Below are positions 1 through 8,896 of a stretch of DNA of 64,000 bases, in pieces; the stretch's first letter is position 1; each line of letters opens with the position of its first letter. The position numbers and the translations under genes are program-made. This DNA comes from Maribacter hydrothermalis (GTDB taxonomy: Bacteria; Bacteroidota; Bacteroidia; Flavobacteriales; Flavobacteriaceae), in contig NZ_CP018760.1 in assembly GCF_001913155.1 (NCBI RefSeq), positions 1,984,001 to 2,048,000 on the forward strand. The letters are read 5' to 3'. The notes beneath the pieces were generated by a model. The model ran no database searches and was not told the origin of the DNA. It saw nothing but the letters and a program-made list of their open reading frames with translations.

Positions 1-105
1 TTCTTTGGTAAAAATATTGTTTTAATACCGCTGTTATTAATCTTATTATTTTTTGCAATTTCAATATTGAAATACTTGAATAGAAGGTCTATGTCTATAT
101 CCTAA
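1..105 (+). CDS. C-terminal end of a membrane protein (partial)
   Basis: The window opens inside a reading frame that stays open from base 1 to a TAA at 103-105. The 34 visible residues are a hydrophobic segment rich in Leu and Ile, followed by a short basic tail (KYLNRRS), as at the end of a polytopic inner-membrane protein with a cytoplasmic C-terminus. It lies 6 bp before rfbB on the same strand, so it probably belongs to the same polysaccharide locus; a flippase or a chain-length/tyrosine-kinase protein would fit. The family cannot be decided from this fragment. Confidence 0.55.
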   Translation, partial: FFGKNIVLIPLLLILLFFAISILKYLNRRSMSIS

Positions 106-111
106 ACAATT

Positions 112-1122
112 ATGCTTGAACTTCCAAAAGAAAATAAAACGATTGTAATTACAGGTGGTGCGGGTTTTATAGGAAGTAACTTTATACCTTTTTTTTTAGC
201 CAAAAATCCAGCTATTAATGTTTTAAATATTGATAAGCTTACCTATGCAGGTAGTTTAGATAATTTAAAGGAAGTTCAGTCAAACAAAAGATATGCATTC
301 ATTAAAGGTGATATATGTGATTTTGACTTGATTAAAAGTGTATTCGAAGATTTTAATATAACCGGTGTAATTAATTTTGCAGCGGAATCTCATGTAGATA
401 ATTCTATAAATTCACCTCATAAGTTTATAAAAACTAATATAGAAGGCACCTTTAACCTTCTAGAAGTTGCGAGACACTTTTGGAAAGGAACTAACAATAG
501 ATTTCATCAAATATCTACAGACGAAGTATTTGGGTCTTTGGGTGATAATGGTTTTTTTAAAGAGGATTCTAACTATCAACCAAACAGTCCCTATAGTGCA
601 TCAAAAGCTTCGGCGGACTTTTTGGTTAGAAGTTATCATCATACTTATGGGATGAATGTAGTTACGAGTAACTGCTCTAATAATTACGGACCAAAACAAC
701 ATGATGAAAAATTAATACCCACTGTAATTAGAACAGCGCTTGGAGGAAAGGAAATACCCATTTATGGCAATGGTAAAAATGTGAGGGATTGGTTATATGT
801 TATTGACCATTGTAAAGGAATAGACACAATTTATCATAGGGGGAAATCTGGTGAAACATACCTTTTGGGCGGTAACAATGAAATCGACAACTTATCTATT
901 GCACATAAAATATGTAATATATTAGATATAAAGATACCTAAAGAAAATGGAAGTTATAATTCGCAAATCAAATTTGTAAAAGATCGTCTTGGCCATGATT
1001 ATAGGTATGCTGTTGATGCAACTAAAGCTTCAAAGAATTTAAATTGGACTGCATTGGAAAAATTTGACATCGGTTTAGATAAAACTATTGACTGGTATTT
1101 AAATAAATATCATAATATATAA
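112..1122 (+). CDS. rfbB: dTDP-glucose 4,6-dehydratase
   Basis: Converts dTDP-glucose to dTDP-4-keto-6-deoxyglucose, the second step of dTDP-L-rhamnose synthesis in the cytoplasm. The 336-residue protein is an extended short-chain dehydrogenase: NAD-binding motif TGGAGFIGS at residues 14-22, the diagnostic T136-D137-E138 triad inside STDEVFG, and catalytic Y161-x3-K165. Length is close to the usual 340-360. It is followed one base later by rfbA, and rfbA, rfbC and rfbD follow with 1-4 bp overlaps, so the four genes form one tight unit (order B-A-C-D). The ATG at 112 gives the N-terminus expected for the family. Confidence 0.96.
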   Translation: MLELPKENKTIVITGGAGFIGSNFIPFFLAKNPAINVLNIDKLTYAGSLDNLKEVQSNKRYAFIKGDICDFDLIKSVFEDFNITGVINFAAESHVDNSINSPHKFIKTNIEGTFNLLEVARHFWKGTNNRFHQISTDEVFGSLGDNGFFKEDSNYQPNSPYSASKASADFLVRSYHHTYGMNVVTSNCSNNYGPKQHDEKLIPTVIRTALGGKEIPIYGNGKNVRDWLYVIDHCKGIDTIYHRGKSGETYLLGGNNEIDNLSIAHKICNILDIKIPKENGSYNSQIKFVKDRLGHDYRYAVDATKASKNLNWTALEKFDIGLDKTIDWYLNKYHNI

Positions 1123-1123
1123 T

Positions 1124-1981
1124 ATGAAGGGAATAATTCTCGCAGGTGGAACAGGATCACGTTTATGGCCATTAACTAAAGCTTTGAGTAAGCAGTTAAT
1201 GCCAATTTATGACAAACCAATGATTTACTATCCCTTATCTACTTTAATGTTGGCAGGGATAAGAGAAATATTGATCATTACTACCGAAGATGATTTAGAT
1301 TTATTTAAAAAGCTATTGTTAGATGGTAGTCAACTTGGATGTAAGTTTAATTATGCTGTGCAAAATGAGCCAAAAGGATTAGCGGAAGCATTTATTATCG
1401 GTAGGGAATTCGTAGCTGATAGTAAAGTTGCATTAATTCTTGGGGATAATATTTTTTATGGTAGTGGGCTTGAAACCTTGTTAAAGAATAATCGTGACCC
1501 AAAGGGGGGCATAATTTATGGATACCATGTAAATAACCCAAAGAGATATGGCGTGGTTGAGTTCGATGAAAGTGGTAAAGCTATTTCAATAGTTGAAAAA
1601 CCCGATCATCCAAAATCAAATTTTGCAGTTCCTGGAATATATTTTTATGACAACGAAGTTATAAAAATTGCACAGGGTATACGGCCGAGTGAAAGAGGGG
1701 AGTTAGAAATTACAGATGTAAATAAGGCATACTTAAATAAAGGAAAACTTCAAGTTACTGTTTTAGATAAGGGAATTGCTTGGTTAGACACAGGTACATT
1801 CAGTTCGCTCATGCAAGCTTCTCAATTTGTTCAAGTTATAGAAGAAAGACAAGGACTTAAAATAGGTTGTATTGAAGAGGTAGCCTATAAACAAGGTTTT
1901 ATTAATGAAATACAATTAAAGAAATTAGCAGCACCCTTATTAAAGAGTGGCTATGGTGAATATTTAATGAATTTAATTTAA
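1124..1981 (+). CDS. rfbA: glucose-1-phosphate thymidylyltransferase
   Basis: Makes dTDP-glucose from dTTP and glucose-1-phosphate, the entry step of the rhamnose pathway. The 285-residue protein has the nucleotide-binding loop [11 protein letters not shown] at residues 8-18, the downstream Lys-containing signature ([10 protein letters not shown]), the NEPKGLAEA segment at 81-89 and the metal-binding LGDNIFYG at 106-113. Length matches short-form RfbA/RmlA. Its TAA shares the final A with the ATG of rfbC (TAATG), which indicates translational coupling. Confidence 0.96.
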   Translation: MKGIILAGGTGSRLWPLTKALSKQLMPIYDKPMIYYPLSTLMLAGIREILIITTEDDLDLFKKLLLDGSQLGCKFNYAVQNEPKGLAEAFIIGREFVADSKVALILGDNIFYGSGLETLLKNNRDPKGGIIYGYHVNNPKRYGVVEFDESGKAISIVEKPDHPKSNFAVPGIYFYDNEVIKIAQGIRPSERGELEITDVNKAYLNKGKLQVTVLDKGIAWLDTGTFSSLMQASQFVQVIEERQGLKIGCIEEVAYKQGFINEIQLKKLAAPLLKSGYGEYLMNLI

Positions 1982-2526
1982 TGAACATAATTAAAACAAA
2001 ATTTAAGGACTGTTTATTAATTGAACCTAGTTTTTTTGATGATTCAAGAGGACTGTTTTTTGAGACATTTAAAAAGAATCAACTGGAGTCTGCATTGGGA
2101 TTTGCTATAGAATTTGTTCAAGAAAATACGTCCATTTCTAAAAAAGGCGTTTTAAGAGGGTTACATTTTCAAAAGAATACAGCTGCCCAGGCTAAATTAG
2201 TAACTGTCCAGCAAGGGGAAGTACTAGATGTTGTGGTTGACTTAAGGCCCAAAAGCGAAACATTTAAACAGCATTTAAAATTTATATTATCGGACAAAAA
2301 TCACAACAGTCTTTTTATACCGAAAGGTATGGCCCATGGGTTTTTAGCTTTAACAGACAATACGGTATTTAACTACAAATGCGATAATTACTATAACCCA
2401 CAAATGGAGGCGGGTATCATTTTTAATGATTCCGACTTAGAAATTGAATGGGATTATCCAATAAACGATTTAATAATATCAAAAAAGGATTTGTTGTTGC
2501 CCAGTCTAAAATCAGTCATTAAATGA
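1981..2526 (+). CDS. rfbC: dTDP-4-dehydrorhamnose 3,5-epimerase
   Basis: Epimerises C3 and C5 of dTDP-4-keto-6-deoxyglucose to give the L-rhamno configuration. The 181-residue cupin-fold protein shows LRGLHFQ at 58-64 with the catalytic His62, the FIPKGMAHGF strand at 112-121 with His119, and the Tyr of the NYKCD segment near 132, all typical of RmlC. Its length is normal. The stop TGA overlaps the rfbD start in an ATGA arrangement (2523-2526). Confidence 0.95.
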   Translation: MNIIKTKFKDCLLIEPSFFDDSRGLFFETFKKNQLESALGFAIEFVQENTSISKKGVLRGLHFQKNTAAQAKLVTVQQGEVLDVVVDLRPKSETFKQHLKFILSDKNHNSLFIPKGMAHGFLALTDNTVFNYKCDNYYNPQMEAGIIFNDSDLEIEWDYPINDLIISKKDLLLPSLKSVIK

Positions 2527-3296
2527 TAAAGATTTTAGTTACTGGTGCTAGTGGTCAATTAGGAAGTTGTCTTCAAAAAATTGCCCCTACATTTAAAACT
2601 TGCCAGTTTTACTTTAAAAATTCAGGCGAGTTAGATATATTGAACAAGAAGTTGGTAAACTCGTTATTTGAAAAAGATAAATTCGATTATTGTATTAATT
2701 GTGCAGCATATACTAATGTTGAACTGGCAGAGAAAGAACCTGAAAAAGCCTTTAAAGTTAATGCCGAAGGGGCTAGAAATATTGCCTTGGCCTGCAAAAA
2801 ATCCCAAACTGGTTTAGTTCACCTTTCTACAGATTATGTTTTTGATGGAGAAAAACAAGGGCCATATACAATTCATGACATCCCAAACCCTGTAAATGAA
2901 TATGGTAAGTCTAAATTGTTGGGAGAGCAATACATAAAAGAAGTCTTTGCAAACTTTCTTATCATAAGAACTTCATGGTTATATTCTGAATTTGGTAAAA
3001 ATTTTTATAAAACAATTATAGAAAAAAGTAAAACAGAAAAGATTTTAAGGGTGACCGATGAACAGATAGGTTGCCCAACTAATGCGAATAATTTAGCAAT
3101 GCACATAGTAAAGAAACTCACCGAGAAGAATATTAATTATGGCATTGAACATTTTACAGACGGATATTCTAGTACATGGTTCGATTTTGCTAAAAAAATA
3201 GTAAAAGATCAAAACTTACAAGATAAAGTGCAATTAGTTAAAGATAGGAATTATTGTACTTTTGTAAAGAGACCAATAAATAGTGTACTTATTTAG
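2523..3296 (+). CDS. rfbD: dTDP-4-dehydrorhamnose reductase, C-terminally shortened
   Basis: Last enzyme of dTDP-L-rhamnose synthesis; reduces the 4-keto group with NAD(P)H. The SDR features are present: GASGQLG at residues 8-14, STDYVFDG at 102-109 and Y127GKSK131. The protein is 257 residues against the usual 280-300. It ends at KRPINSVLI, just after the conserved R-P-x-N-S-x-L segment, so the last helix found in relatives (roughly 25-35 residues) is missing. No convincing continuation appears in the other two frames before legB begins at 3316. The truncation falls at the joint between the rhamnose and legionaminate modules. Catalytic residues are intact, so activity is possible but unproven. 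Confidence 0.88.
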   Translation: MIKILVTGASGQLGSCLQKIAPTFKTCQFYFKNSGELDILNKKLVNSLFEKDKFDYCINCAAYTNVELAEKEPEKAFKVNAEGARNIALACKKSQTGLVHLSTDYVFDGEKQGPYTIHDIPNPVNEYGKSKLLGEQYIKEVFANFLIIRTSWLYSEFGKNFYKTIIEKSKTEKILRVTDEQIGCPTNANNLAMHIVKKLTEKNINYGIEHFTDGYSSTWFDFAKKIVKDQNLQDKVQLVKDRNYCTFVKRPINSVLI

Positions 3297-3315
3297 TATA
3301 TAAATCATCAAGTTT

Positions 3316-4503
3316 ATGGAAATACTTAACCTGATTGGAAGGGACCAGGAGTTATTTGAAAATGATATTAACAAACACGAAAAAGAGTTACATAAAAGGG
3401 TGAGTTCCTCTTCATTTTTGGTAATTGGTGGTGCGGGATCTATAGGGCAAGCAGTTACAAAAGAAATATTTAAAAGAAACCCTAAAAAACTGCATGTTGT
3501 TGACATAAGCGAAAACAACATGGTTGAATTGGTTCGTGACATTCGTAGCTCTTTCGGGTATATAGATGGCGATTTTCAAACTTTTGCATTAGATATAGGC
3601 TCAAGGGAGTATGATGCATTTATTGAAGCTGACGGAATCTATGATTATGTTCTTAATCTTTCGGCATTAAAACATGTTAGAAGTGAAAAAGACCCTTTTA
3701 CCTTAATGAGAATGATAGAGGTAAATATTTTCAATACCGATAAAACGATCAAACAGGCTATTAAAAAAGGAACTAAAAAATATTTCTGTGTTTCAACTGA
3801 TAAAGCTGCTAACCCGGTAAATATGATGGGTGCATCTAAACGAATAATGGAAATGTTTCTAATGCGAAATAGTGCTAATATTCCAATTTCTACTGCACGT
3901 TTCGCTAATGTCGCCTTTTCTGATGGCTCTTTGTTACATGGTTTTGATCAACGTATTAAGAAAGGTCAACCAATTGTTGCGCCTAATGACATTAAAAGGT
4001 ATTTTGTTGTGCCGAAAGAAAGCGGAGAATTGTGTTTAATGTCTTGTATTTTTGGGGAGAATAGGGATATCTTTTTTCCGAAACTTAACGAAGGGCTTCA
4101 TTTAATATCCTTTGCCGACATTGCAGTTAAATATTTAAAATCCTTAGGCTATGAGCCGTTTTTATGTGAGAGCGAACAAGAAGCACGTGAATTAGTTAAA
4201 ACACTACCAAAAAAAGGTAAATGGCCGTGTCTCTTTTCAGGAAGTGATACCACAGGTGAAAAGGATTTCGAAGAATTTTTCACTGAGCAGGAAACATTAG
4301 ATATGAACCAGTTTCAAAAATTAGGTATTATTAAAAATGAATTAAATATAGATAACGAAAAGCTAGATTATTTTGAAAAAACAATAACAGCTATTAAAAA
4401 TCAACCAACTTGGACTAAAGAGCCCATAGTTGAATTGTTTTATCATATGATTCCCAATTTTGGTCATAAGGAGACAGGTAAATATCTAGATAGTAAAATG
4501 TAG
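3316..4503 (+). CDS. legB: NDP-GlcNAc 4,6-dehydratase of legionaminate synthesis (LegB-like)
   Basis: Predicted to form the 4-keto-6-deoxy intermediate from a nucleotide-activated GlcNAc, the first committed step to N,N'-diacetyllegionaminic acid. The 395-residue protein belongs to the FlaA1/CapD-type SDR family: GGAGSIG at 38-44, VVDISENN at 61-68, STDKA at 160-164 and MGASK at 171-175. As in CapD/WbpM-type members, Met stands where classical SDRs have the catalytic Tyr. The following genes (aminotransferase, acetyltransferase, NeuB, NeuC, PtmE, LegF) match the C. jejuni GDP-legionaminate set, and PtmE points to a GDP-linked substrate rather than UDP. A 19 bp gap separates it from the shortened rfbD. 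Confidence 0.85.
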   Translation: MEILNLIGRDQELFENDINKHEKELHKRVSSSSFLVIGGAGSIGQAVTKEIFKRNPKKLHVVDISENNMVELVRDIRSSFGYIDGDFQTFALDIGSREYDAFIEADGIYDYVLNLSALKHVRSEKDPFTLMRMIEVNIFNTDKTIKQAIKKGTKKYFCVSTDKAANPVNMMGASKRIMEMFLMRNSANIPISTARFANVAFSDGSLLHGFDQRIKKGQPIVAPNDIKRYFVVPKESGELCLMSCIFGENRDIFFPKLNEGLHLISFADIAVKYLKSLGYEPFLCESEQEARELVKTLPKKGKWPCLFSGSDTTGEKDFEEFFTEQETLDMNQFQKLGIIKNELNIDNEKLDYFEKTITAIKNQPTWTKEPIVELFYHMIPNFGHKETGKYLDSKM

Positions 4504-4509
4504 TCAATT

Positions 4510-5649
4510 ATGGTTAAGGATACAGTACAATTCATTAGAGAGCACTATAATTCGAATGAATTTATACCGCTACATGCTCCGTATTTTGGCGGTAAAGAAA
4601 AAGCCTATTTAAACGAATGTATAGATACTACTTTCGTATCTAGTGTTGGGAAATTCGTTGACCAATTCGAAGCGAATATGGCAACATTTACAGGTGCTAA
4701 ATACGCTGTAGCTACCGTAAATGGTACGGCGGCCTTACATATTGCTTTGCAATTGGCCGGTGTTTTACAAGATGATGAGGTAATAACACAATCTTTAACT
4801 TTTATAGCTACATGCAATGCTATAAGTTATATTGGGGCTCATCCCGTATTTGTCGATGTCGATCGCGATACAATGGGATTATCACCAGAAAAACTCCAGC
4901 ATTTTTTATCCAAAGAAACCATAATGGTTAATGGTCAGTGCATTAATAAAAACACTAAAAAAATTATAAAGGCCGTTGTTCCTATGCACACCTTTGGCAT
5001 GCCCATAGATTTAGATAAATTAAAATTGGTATGTGACCCGTATAATATTAAAATTGTTGAAGATGCGGCCGAATCGTTAGGTAGCTATCAGAACAATAAT
5101 CACACGGGAACAAAAGGAATATTTGGAATTTTAAGTTTTAATGGCAATAAAACAATTACAACCGGTGGGGGAGGTATGATTTTGACCAATGACGATTCTT
5201 TGGCAAAAAAGGCAAAACATATTACAACAACAGCAAAAATTCCACACAAGTGGGATTTTAACCACGACCAAGTAGGTTATAACTATAGAATGCCCAACAT
5301 TAACGCTGCTTTAGGTTGTGCCCAACTTGAAAAACTACCGGAAATTTTAAAGAATAAACGTGATCTAGCTCTTAAATACAAAGAATTTTTTAGCGATAAA
5401 CCAGCTTATTTTGTTACTGAACCAAAGAACACCGTAGCCAATTATTGGTTAAATGCAATTGTACTTGAAAAGGCAGAGGATAGAGATGAATTTTTAAAGG
5501 CTACTAACGATGCAGGCGTTATGACCAGACCTATTTGGAAACTCATGAACGATTTGCCAATGTTTAAAAAAGCTCAAAAAGGAAATCTTGAAAATTCAAT
5601 TTGGCTCGAAGAACGGGTAATAAATATACCAAGTAGTGTAAATTTTTAA
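4510..5649 (+). CDS. legC: PLP aminotransferase of legionaminate synthesis (LegC-like)
   Basis: A DegT/DnrJ/EryC1 (AHBA-synthase) family aminotransferase expected to aminate C4 of the LegB product. In 379 residues it shows the substrate loop SSVGKFVDQFE near 44-54, NGTAALH at 71-77, VEDAAESLG at 183-191 and the PLP lysine K214 in SFNGNKTITTGGGG, with YNYRMPN further on. It starts 6 bp after legB. The tail ends NIPSSVNF. A second, diverged copy of the NIPSSV coding segment occurs 452 bp downstream (6075-6092), directly overlapping the start of the next gene, so the present 3' end was probably rearranged. Confidence 0.88.
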   Translation: MVKDTVQFIREHYNSNEFIPLHAPYFGGKEKAYLNECIDTTFVSSVGKFVDQFEANMATFTGAKYAVATVNGTAALHIALQLAGVLQDDEVITQSLTFIATCNAISYIGAHPVFVDVDRDTMGLSPEKLQHFLSKETIMVNGQCINKNTKKIIKAVVPMHTFGMPIDLDKLKLVCDPYNIKIVEDAAESLGSYQNNNHTGTKGIFGILSFNGNKTITTGGGGMILTNDDSLAKKAKHITTTAKIPHKWDFNHDQVGYNYRMPNINAALGCAQLEKLPEILKNKRDLALKYKEFFSDKPAYFVTEPKNTVANYWLNAIVLEKAEDRDEFLKATNDAGVMTRPIWKLMNDLPMFKKAQKGNLENSIWLEERVINIPSSVNF

Positions 5650-6087
5650 TATAAAAACTCTAAACAGTAATATTGGGTTTAACGAATAGATACTAATTTT
5701 TTTCTATGAATAATTCAATTTTATTTTTCAACTTTTTTAGTTCATGCAAAAATATTAAAGAGGAGATATATATCTGATGAGATTAATAATTTGGTGGTTT
5801 TAAAATTGGATTATGTTGATGACCAATTATTCTTAAAAATGTTAGTAACTCTAGAATACGTAGTTTATTGATATTGGGATTATAGTACGTTTAAAGTAAG
5901 GGTAAAAAAAAGTAAATTTAGGATGTAAACTACCTAAAGTCGTTTTATAATAGGTGCAGTAAACAACCGGAAAATACAGGTAGGTGGCTATACTATATTA
6001 GTATCATCCCTAAAGTGCCTCTAATTAAATTTTTTTAAGTGCACAAAACAAGTTTGTTTAAGAATAATATTTATAATATACCAAGCA
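5650..6087 (+). other. AT-rich insertion with duplicated legC tail; no gene
   Basis: This 438 bp stretch interrupts an otherwise overlapping operon. No frame carries a convincing gene; the longest open piece I followed (5710 to a TGA near 5870, about 53 codons) resembles nothing I know and lacks a good start. At its 3' end, 6075-6091 repeats 5623-5639 with one mismatch, and both copies read N-I-P-S-S-V in the legC frame. The downstream copy continues E-T-stop and overlaps the GTG of the next gene, which is the spacing expected of the original operon. No transposase or inverted ends were seen. Confidence 0.6.
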
Positions 6088-6723
6088 GTGTCGAAACATA
6101 AAAACATATTTTTTTTAGGATACTCTGGGCATGCATATGTTGCTATAGAAGTGGCAAGGGCTAATGAATTAAACGTTTTGGGGTATTTCGATAAATTAAA
6201 AAACATTCAAAACCCATTTAATTTGTTGTACTGTGGAATTGAAAATGATACCGAGTTTAAGAAAAAAGTAAAAAATGCTTATGTTTTCCCTGCTATTGGT
6301 GCCAACAATATTAGAGAAAAACTGCACCGTTTACTTATAGAAAATAATATTGAACAAATAGTATTAATTGACCCATCGGCACATATATCTAACTCTGCGG
6401 TAATAGGGGAATCAACTTTGGTAAACCCAAACGTGTCCATTAATAGCCTTGCAACTATTGGAAATGGGTGTATCATAAATACCGGTTCTATTGTAGAACA
6501 CGAGTGTTTAATTGATGATTATACTCATATTGCGCCAGGTGCGGTTTTAGCTGGAAATGTCAAAATCGGTAAAAATTGTTTTATCGGCGCTAATGCTGTT
6601 ATTAAACAAGGTATTATTATTGCGGATAATGTAACTGTGGGCGCAGGTTCCGTGATCTTAAATAATATAACAGAAAAAGGAATTTGGGTTGGTAATCCTG
6701 CAAAACAACTTTTAAAGAAATGA
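6088..6723 (+). CDS. NeuD/PglD-family acetyltransferase (legionaminate N-acetyl step)
   Basis: Predicted acetyl-CoA-dependent acetyltransferase that would N-acetylate the 4-amino sugar made by LegC. The 211-residue protein has the two-part architecture of the family: an N-terminal PglD-like Rossmann segment (FFLGYSGHAYVAIEVARA, residues 7-24) and a C-terminal left-handed beta-helix built of hexapeptide repeats from about residue 95 to 200 (SAVIGESTLVNPNVSI onward), with the His of NTGSIVEHE as likely catalytic base. The start is GTG at 6088, inside the duplicated legC tail; no ATG lies near. The stop overlaps the next gene by 4 bp (ATGA). An O-acetyltransferase acting on the finished sugar is the alternative. 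Confidence 0.8.
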   Translation: MSKHKNIFFLGYSGHAYVAIEVARANELNVLGYFDKLKNIQNPFNLLYCGIENDTEFKKKVKNAYVFPAIGANNIREKLHRLLIENNIEQIVLIDPSAHISNSAVIGESTLVNPNVSINSLATIGNGCIINTGSIVEHECLIDDYTHIAPGAVLAGNVKIGKNCFIGANAVIKQGIIIADNVTVGAGSVILNNITEKGIWVGNPAKQLLKK

Positions 6724-7724
6724 AAAATAAAGTACTGATCATCGCTGAAGCAGGGGTAAACCATAATGGAGATATTTCTTTAGCAAAAAAACTTATAGAT
6801 GCCGCATCGGATGCTGGGGTAGATTATGTTAAGTTTCAAACTTTTAATTCAAAGAAGCTGGTAAGTAAATCTGCTCAAAAGGCAGATTACCAAAAAGAAA
6901 ATACGAATGACAAAGGAAAATCACAGCTGAAAATGCTTCAAAAACTTGAACTTAGTAAAGAAGACCATTTGGTATTAATACAGCATTGTAAAGAAAGGAG
7001 CATTAAGTTTTTGTCAACTGCTTTTGATTTGGATAGTATAGATTTTTTAAATGAACTGAAAATTGATTTATGGAAGGTACCCTCTGGTGAAATAACCAAT
7101 TTACCTTATCTAAGAAAATTAGGTGGTTTAGGGAAACCAGTAATTATTTCTACGGGAATGGCTGAGATGTCTGAAATTGAAGATGCCATAAATGTTATCG
7201 TTTCATCGGGTACAAAAAAAGAAGAAATAACGGTGTTACATTGTAACACTGAATATCCAACACCTATGCATGATGTAAACTTAACAGCGATGAACACTAT
7301 AAAAGAAGTGTTTAATGTGCCAATAGGTTACTCTGACCATACATTGGGAGTTGAAGTACCTACAGCAGCTGTAGCCCTAGGCGCAACAGTTATTGAAAAA
7401 CACTTTACTTTAGATAAAACTATGGATGGCCCTGATCACAAAGCTTCTTTAGAACCTAATGAACTCAAGGCAATGGTAACAGCAATAAGGAACATAGAAA
7501 AAGCCTTGGGCAATGGGGTAAAAGCACCTAGTCCAAGCGAAGCAAAAAACAAATCTATTGCCCGTAAAAGTATTGTAGCAAACAAGAATATTTCTAAAGG
7601 AGAGCTATTTAATGAAAGCAATATAACTGTAAAGCGACCAGGTACAGGAATTTCGCCTATGAAATGGGACGATATTATTGGTACGGCTGCTACCAAAAAC
7701 TATAAAGCAGACGAATTAATATGA
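6720..7724 (+). CDS. legI: N,N'-diacetyllegionaminate synthase (NeuB family)
   Basis: Condenses the six-carbon diacetamido sugar with phosphoenolpyruvate to form the nine-carbon nonulosonic acid. The 334-residue protein has the NeuB TIM barrel, opening with EAGVNHNGD at 10-18 and KFQTF at 38-42, then STGMAEMSEIE, LHCNTEYPTP and GYSDHTLG, and a C-terminal SAF/antifreeze-like domain from about residue 275 (SIVANKNISKGELF). Length is standard. It overlaps both neighbours by 4 bp. Sequence alone does not separate sialic acid from legionaminic acid synthases; the legB/legC context favours legionaminate. Confidence 0.9.
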   Translation: MKNKVLIIAEAGVNHNGDISLAKKLIDAASDAGVDYVKFQTFNSKKLVSKSAQKADYQKENTNDKGKSQLKMLQKLELSKEDHLVLIQHCKERSIKFLSTAFDLDSIDFLNELKIDLWKVPSGEITNLPYLRKLGGLGKPVIISTGMAEMSEIEDAINVIVSSGTKKEEITVLHCNTEYPTPMHDVNLTAMNTIKEVFNVPIGYSDHTLGVEVPTAAVALGATVIEKHFTLDKTMDGPDHKASLEPNELKAMVTAIRNIEKALGNGVKAPSPSEAKNKSIARKSIVANKNISKGELFNESNITVKRPGTGISPMKWDDIIGTAATKNYKADELI

Positions 7725-8896
7725 GGAAAATTGCGGTTATTACTGGTACTAGGGCGGAGTACGGTCTGTTAAAGCCGTTAATAAAGGCTATTGATGGTGC
7801 TAAAAATTTACAGCTTCAACTTCTGGTAACCGGTATGCATTTAATGCCAGAATTTGGAAATACGTATTTGCAAATAGTAAAAGACGGATTTACCATTGAT
7901 GCCAAAATTGAGGATGGTTTAAATGGAGATAGTGCTTTGGATATTTCTAAGGCCGTGGGTAAAGCTACTATAGGCTTTGCACAGGCTTTTAGTGAATTAA
8001 ATCCTGAAATGATTGTAGTTCTAGGTGATCGAAGCGAAATACTAGCTGCTGTAACAGCGGCAGTAATAAATAACATTCCAGTAGCTCATATTCATGGCGG
8101 TGAAACTACAGAAGGAGCGTACGATGAGTTTATAAGACATGCCATTACTAAAATGAGTCATTTACACTTTGCAAGTTGCGAAGTGTATCGAAAAAGAATA
8201 ATACAATTAGGGGAACAACCACACACTGTTTTTAATGTTGGTGCAATAGGTATAGATAGTATCAAAAACCTTCAATTGTTAGATAAAAAATCGTTTGAGG
8301 AATCTATTTCTAAAACGCTTGATGAAAAATCTGTATTGATTACTTTTCATCCGGTTACCATGGAAAATTCTACGGCCGAAGTACAATTCAATGAATTACT
8401 ATCTGCTTTAGATGACTTGAAAAATACAACCTTGATATTTACAAAACCAAATTCGGATAAAGGTGGTAAGACAATCATTGAAATGATCGATTCTTATGTG
8501 GAAAATAATACCGAAAAAGCAATAAGCTTTACATCATTAGGGCAACTTAGATACCTTTCGGCATTAAAACATGTAGACTTTGTAATCGGAAATTCTTCTA
8601 GTGGAATTTTAGAAGTTCCCTATTTCCATATTCCAACAATCAACATTGGAGATCGGCAGAAAGGACGGGTAGCCCCAATAAGTGTTATACATTGTAAGCC
8701 AACGGCACCCGAAATTTCATCGGCTATTTTAAAGACAACAAGTAAAAAATTCTTAGATGATATTAAAAATCAAGAATTGTTGTTTGGTGATGGTGATGCA
8801 ACACATAAAATAATGAACCAACTAATTAAATTTGATAATCAAAGTCTTAAAAAATCATTTTACGATTTAAAACCAACCTGTTTTGAGAAACTTTAG
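7721..8896 (+). CDS. legG: hydrolysing NDP-sugar 2-epimerase (NeuC/LegG family)
   Basis: Releases the nucleotide and inverts C2 to give 2,4-diacetamido-2,4,6-trideoxymannose, the substrate for LegI. The 391-residue protein belongs to the UDP-GlcNAc 2-epimerase superfamily: TGTRAEYG at residues 8-15, a VVLGDRSE segment, HIHGGETTEGAYDE, TFHPVTMEN and the late IGNSSSGILEVP motif. Length fits hydrolysing epimerases. The gene overlaps legI by 4 bp and the following ptmE by 14 bp. The GDP-linked substrate is inferred from ptmE next door. Confidence 0.88.
   Translation: MRKIAVITGTRAEYGLLKPLIKAIDGAKNLQLQLLVTGMHLMPEFGNTYLQIVKDGFTIDAKIEDGLNGDSALDISKAVGKATIGFAQAFSELNPEMIVVLGDRSEILAAVTAAVINNIPVAHIHGGETTEGAYDEFIRHAITKMSHLHFASCEVYRKRIIQLGEQPHTVFNVGAIGIDSIKNLQLLDKKSFEESISKTLDEKSVLITFHPVTMENSTAEVQFNELLSALDDLKNTTLIFTKPNSDKGGKTIIEMIDSYVENNTEKAISFTSLGQLRYLSALKHVDFVIGNSSSGILEVPYFHIPTINIGDRQKGRVAPISVIHCKPTAPEISSAILKTTSKKFLDDIKNQELLFGDGDATHKIMNQLIKFDNQSLKKSFYDLKPTCFEKL

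Noticed and set aside
3234..3542. Minus-strand frame across the rfbD-legB joint (102 codons)
   Set aside because: It opposes two well-supported genes, has no recognisable motif and shows the composition of an antisense shadow.
5650..6087. Insertion sequence between legC and the acetyltransferase gene
   Set aside because: No transposase frame, no inverted ends and no flanking target duplication apart from the legC-tail copy.
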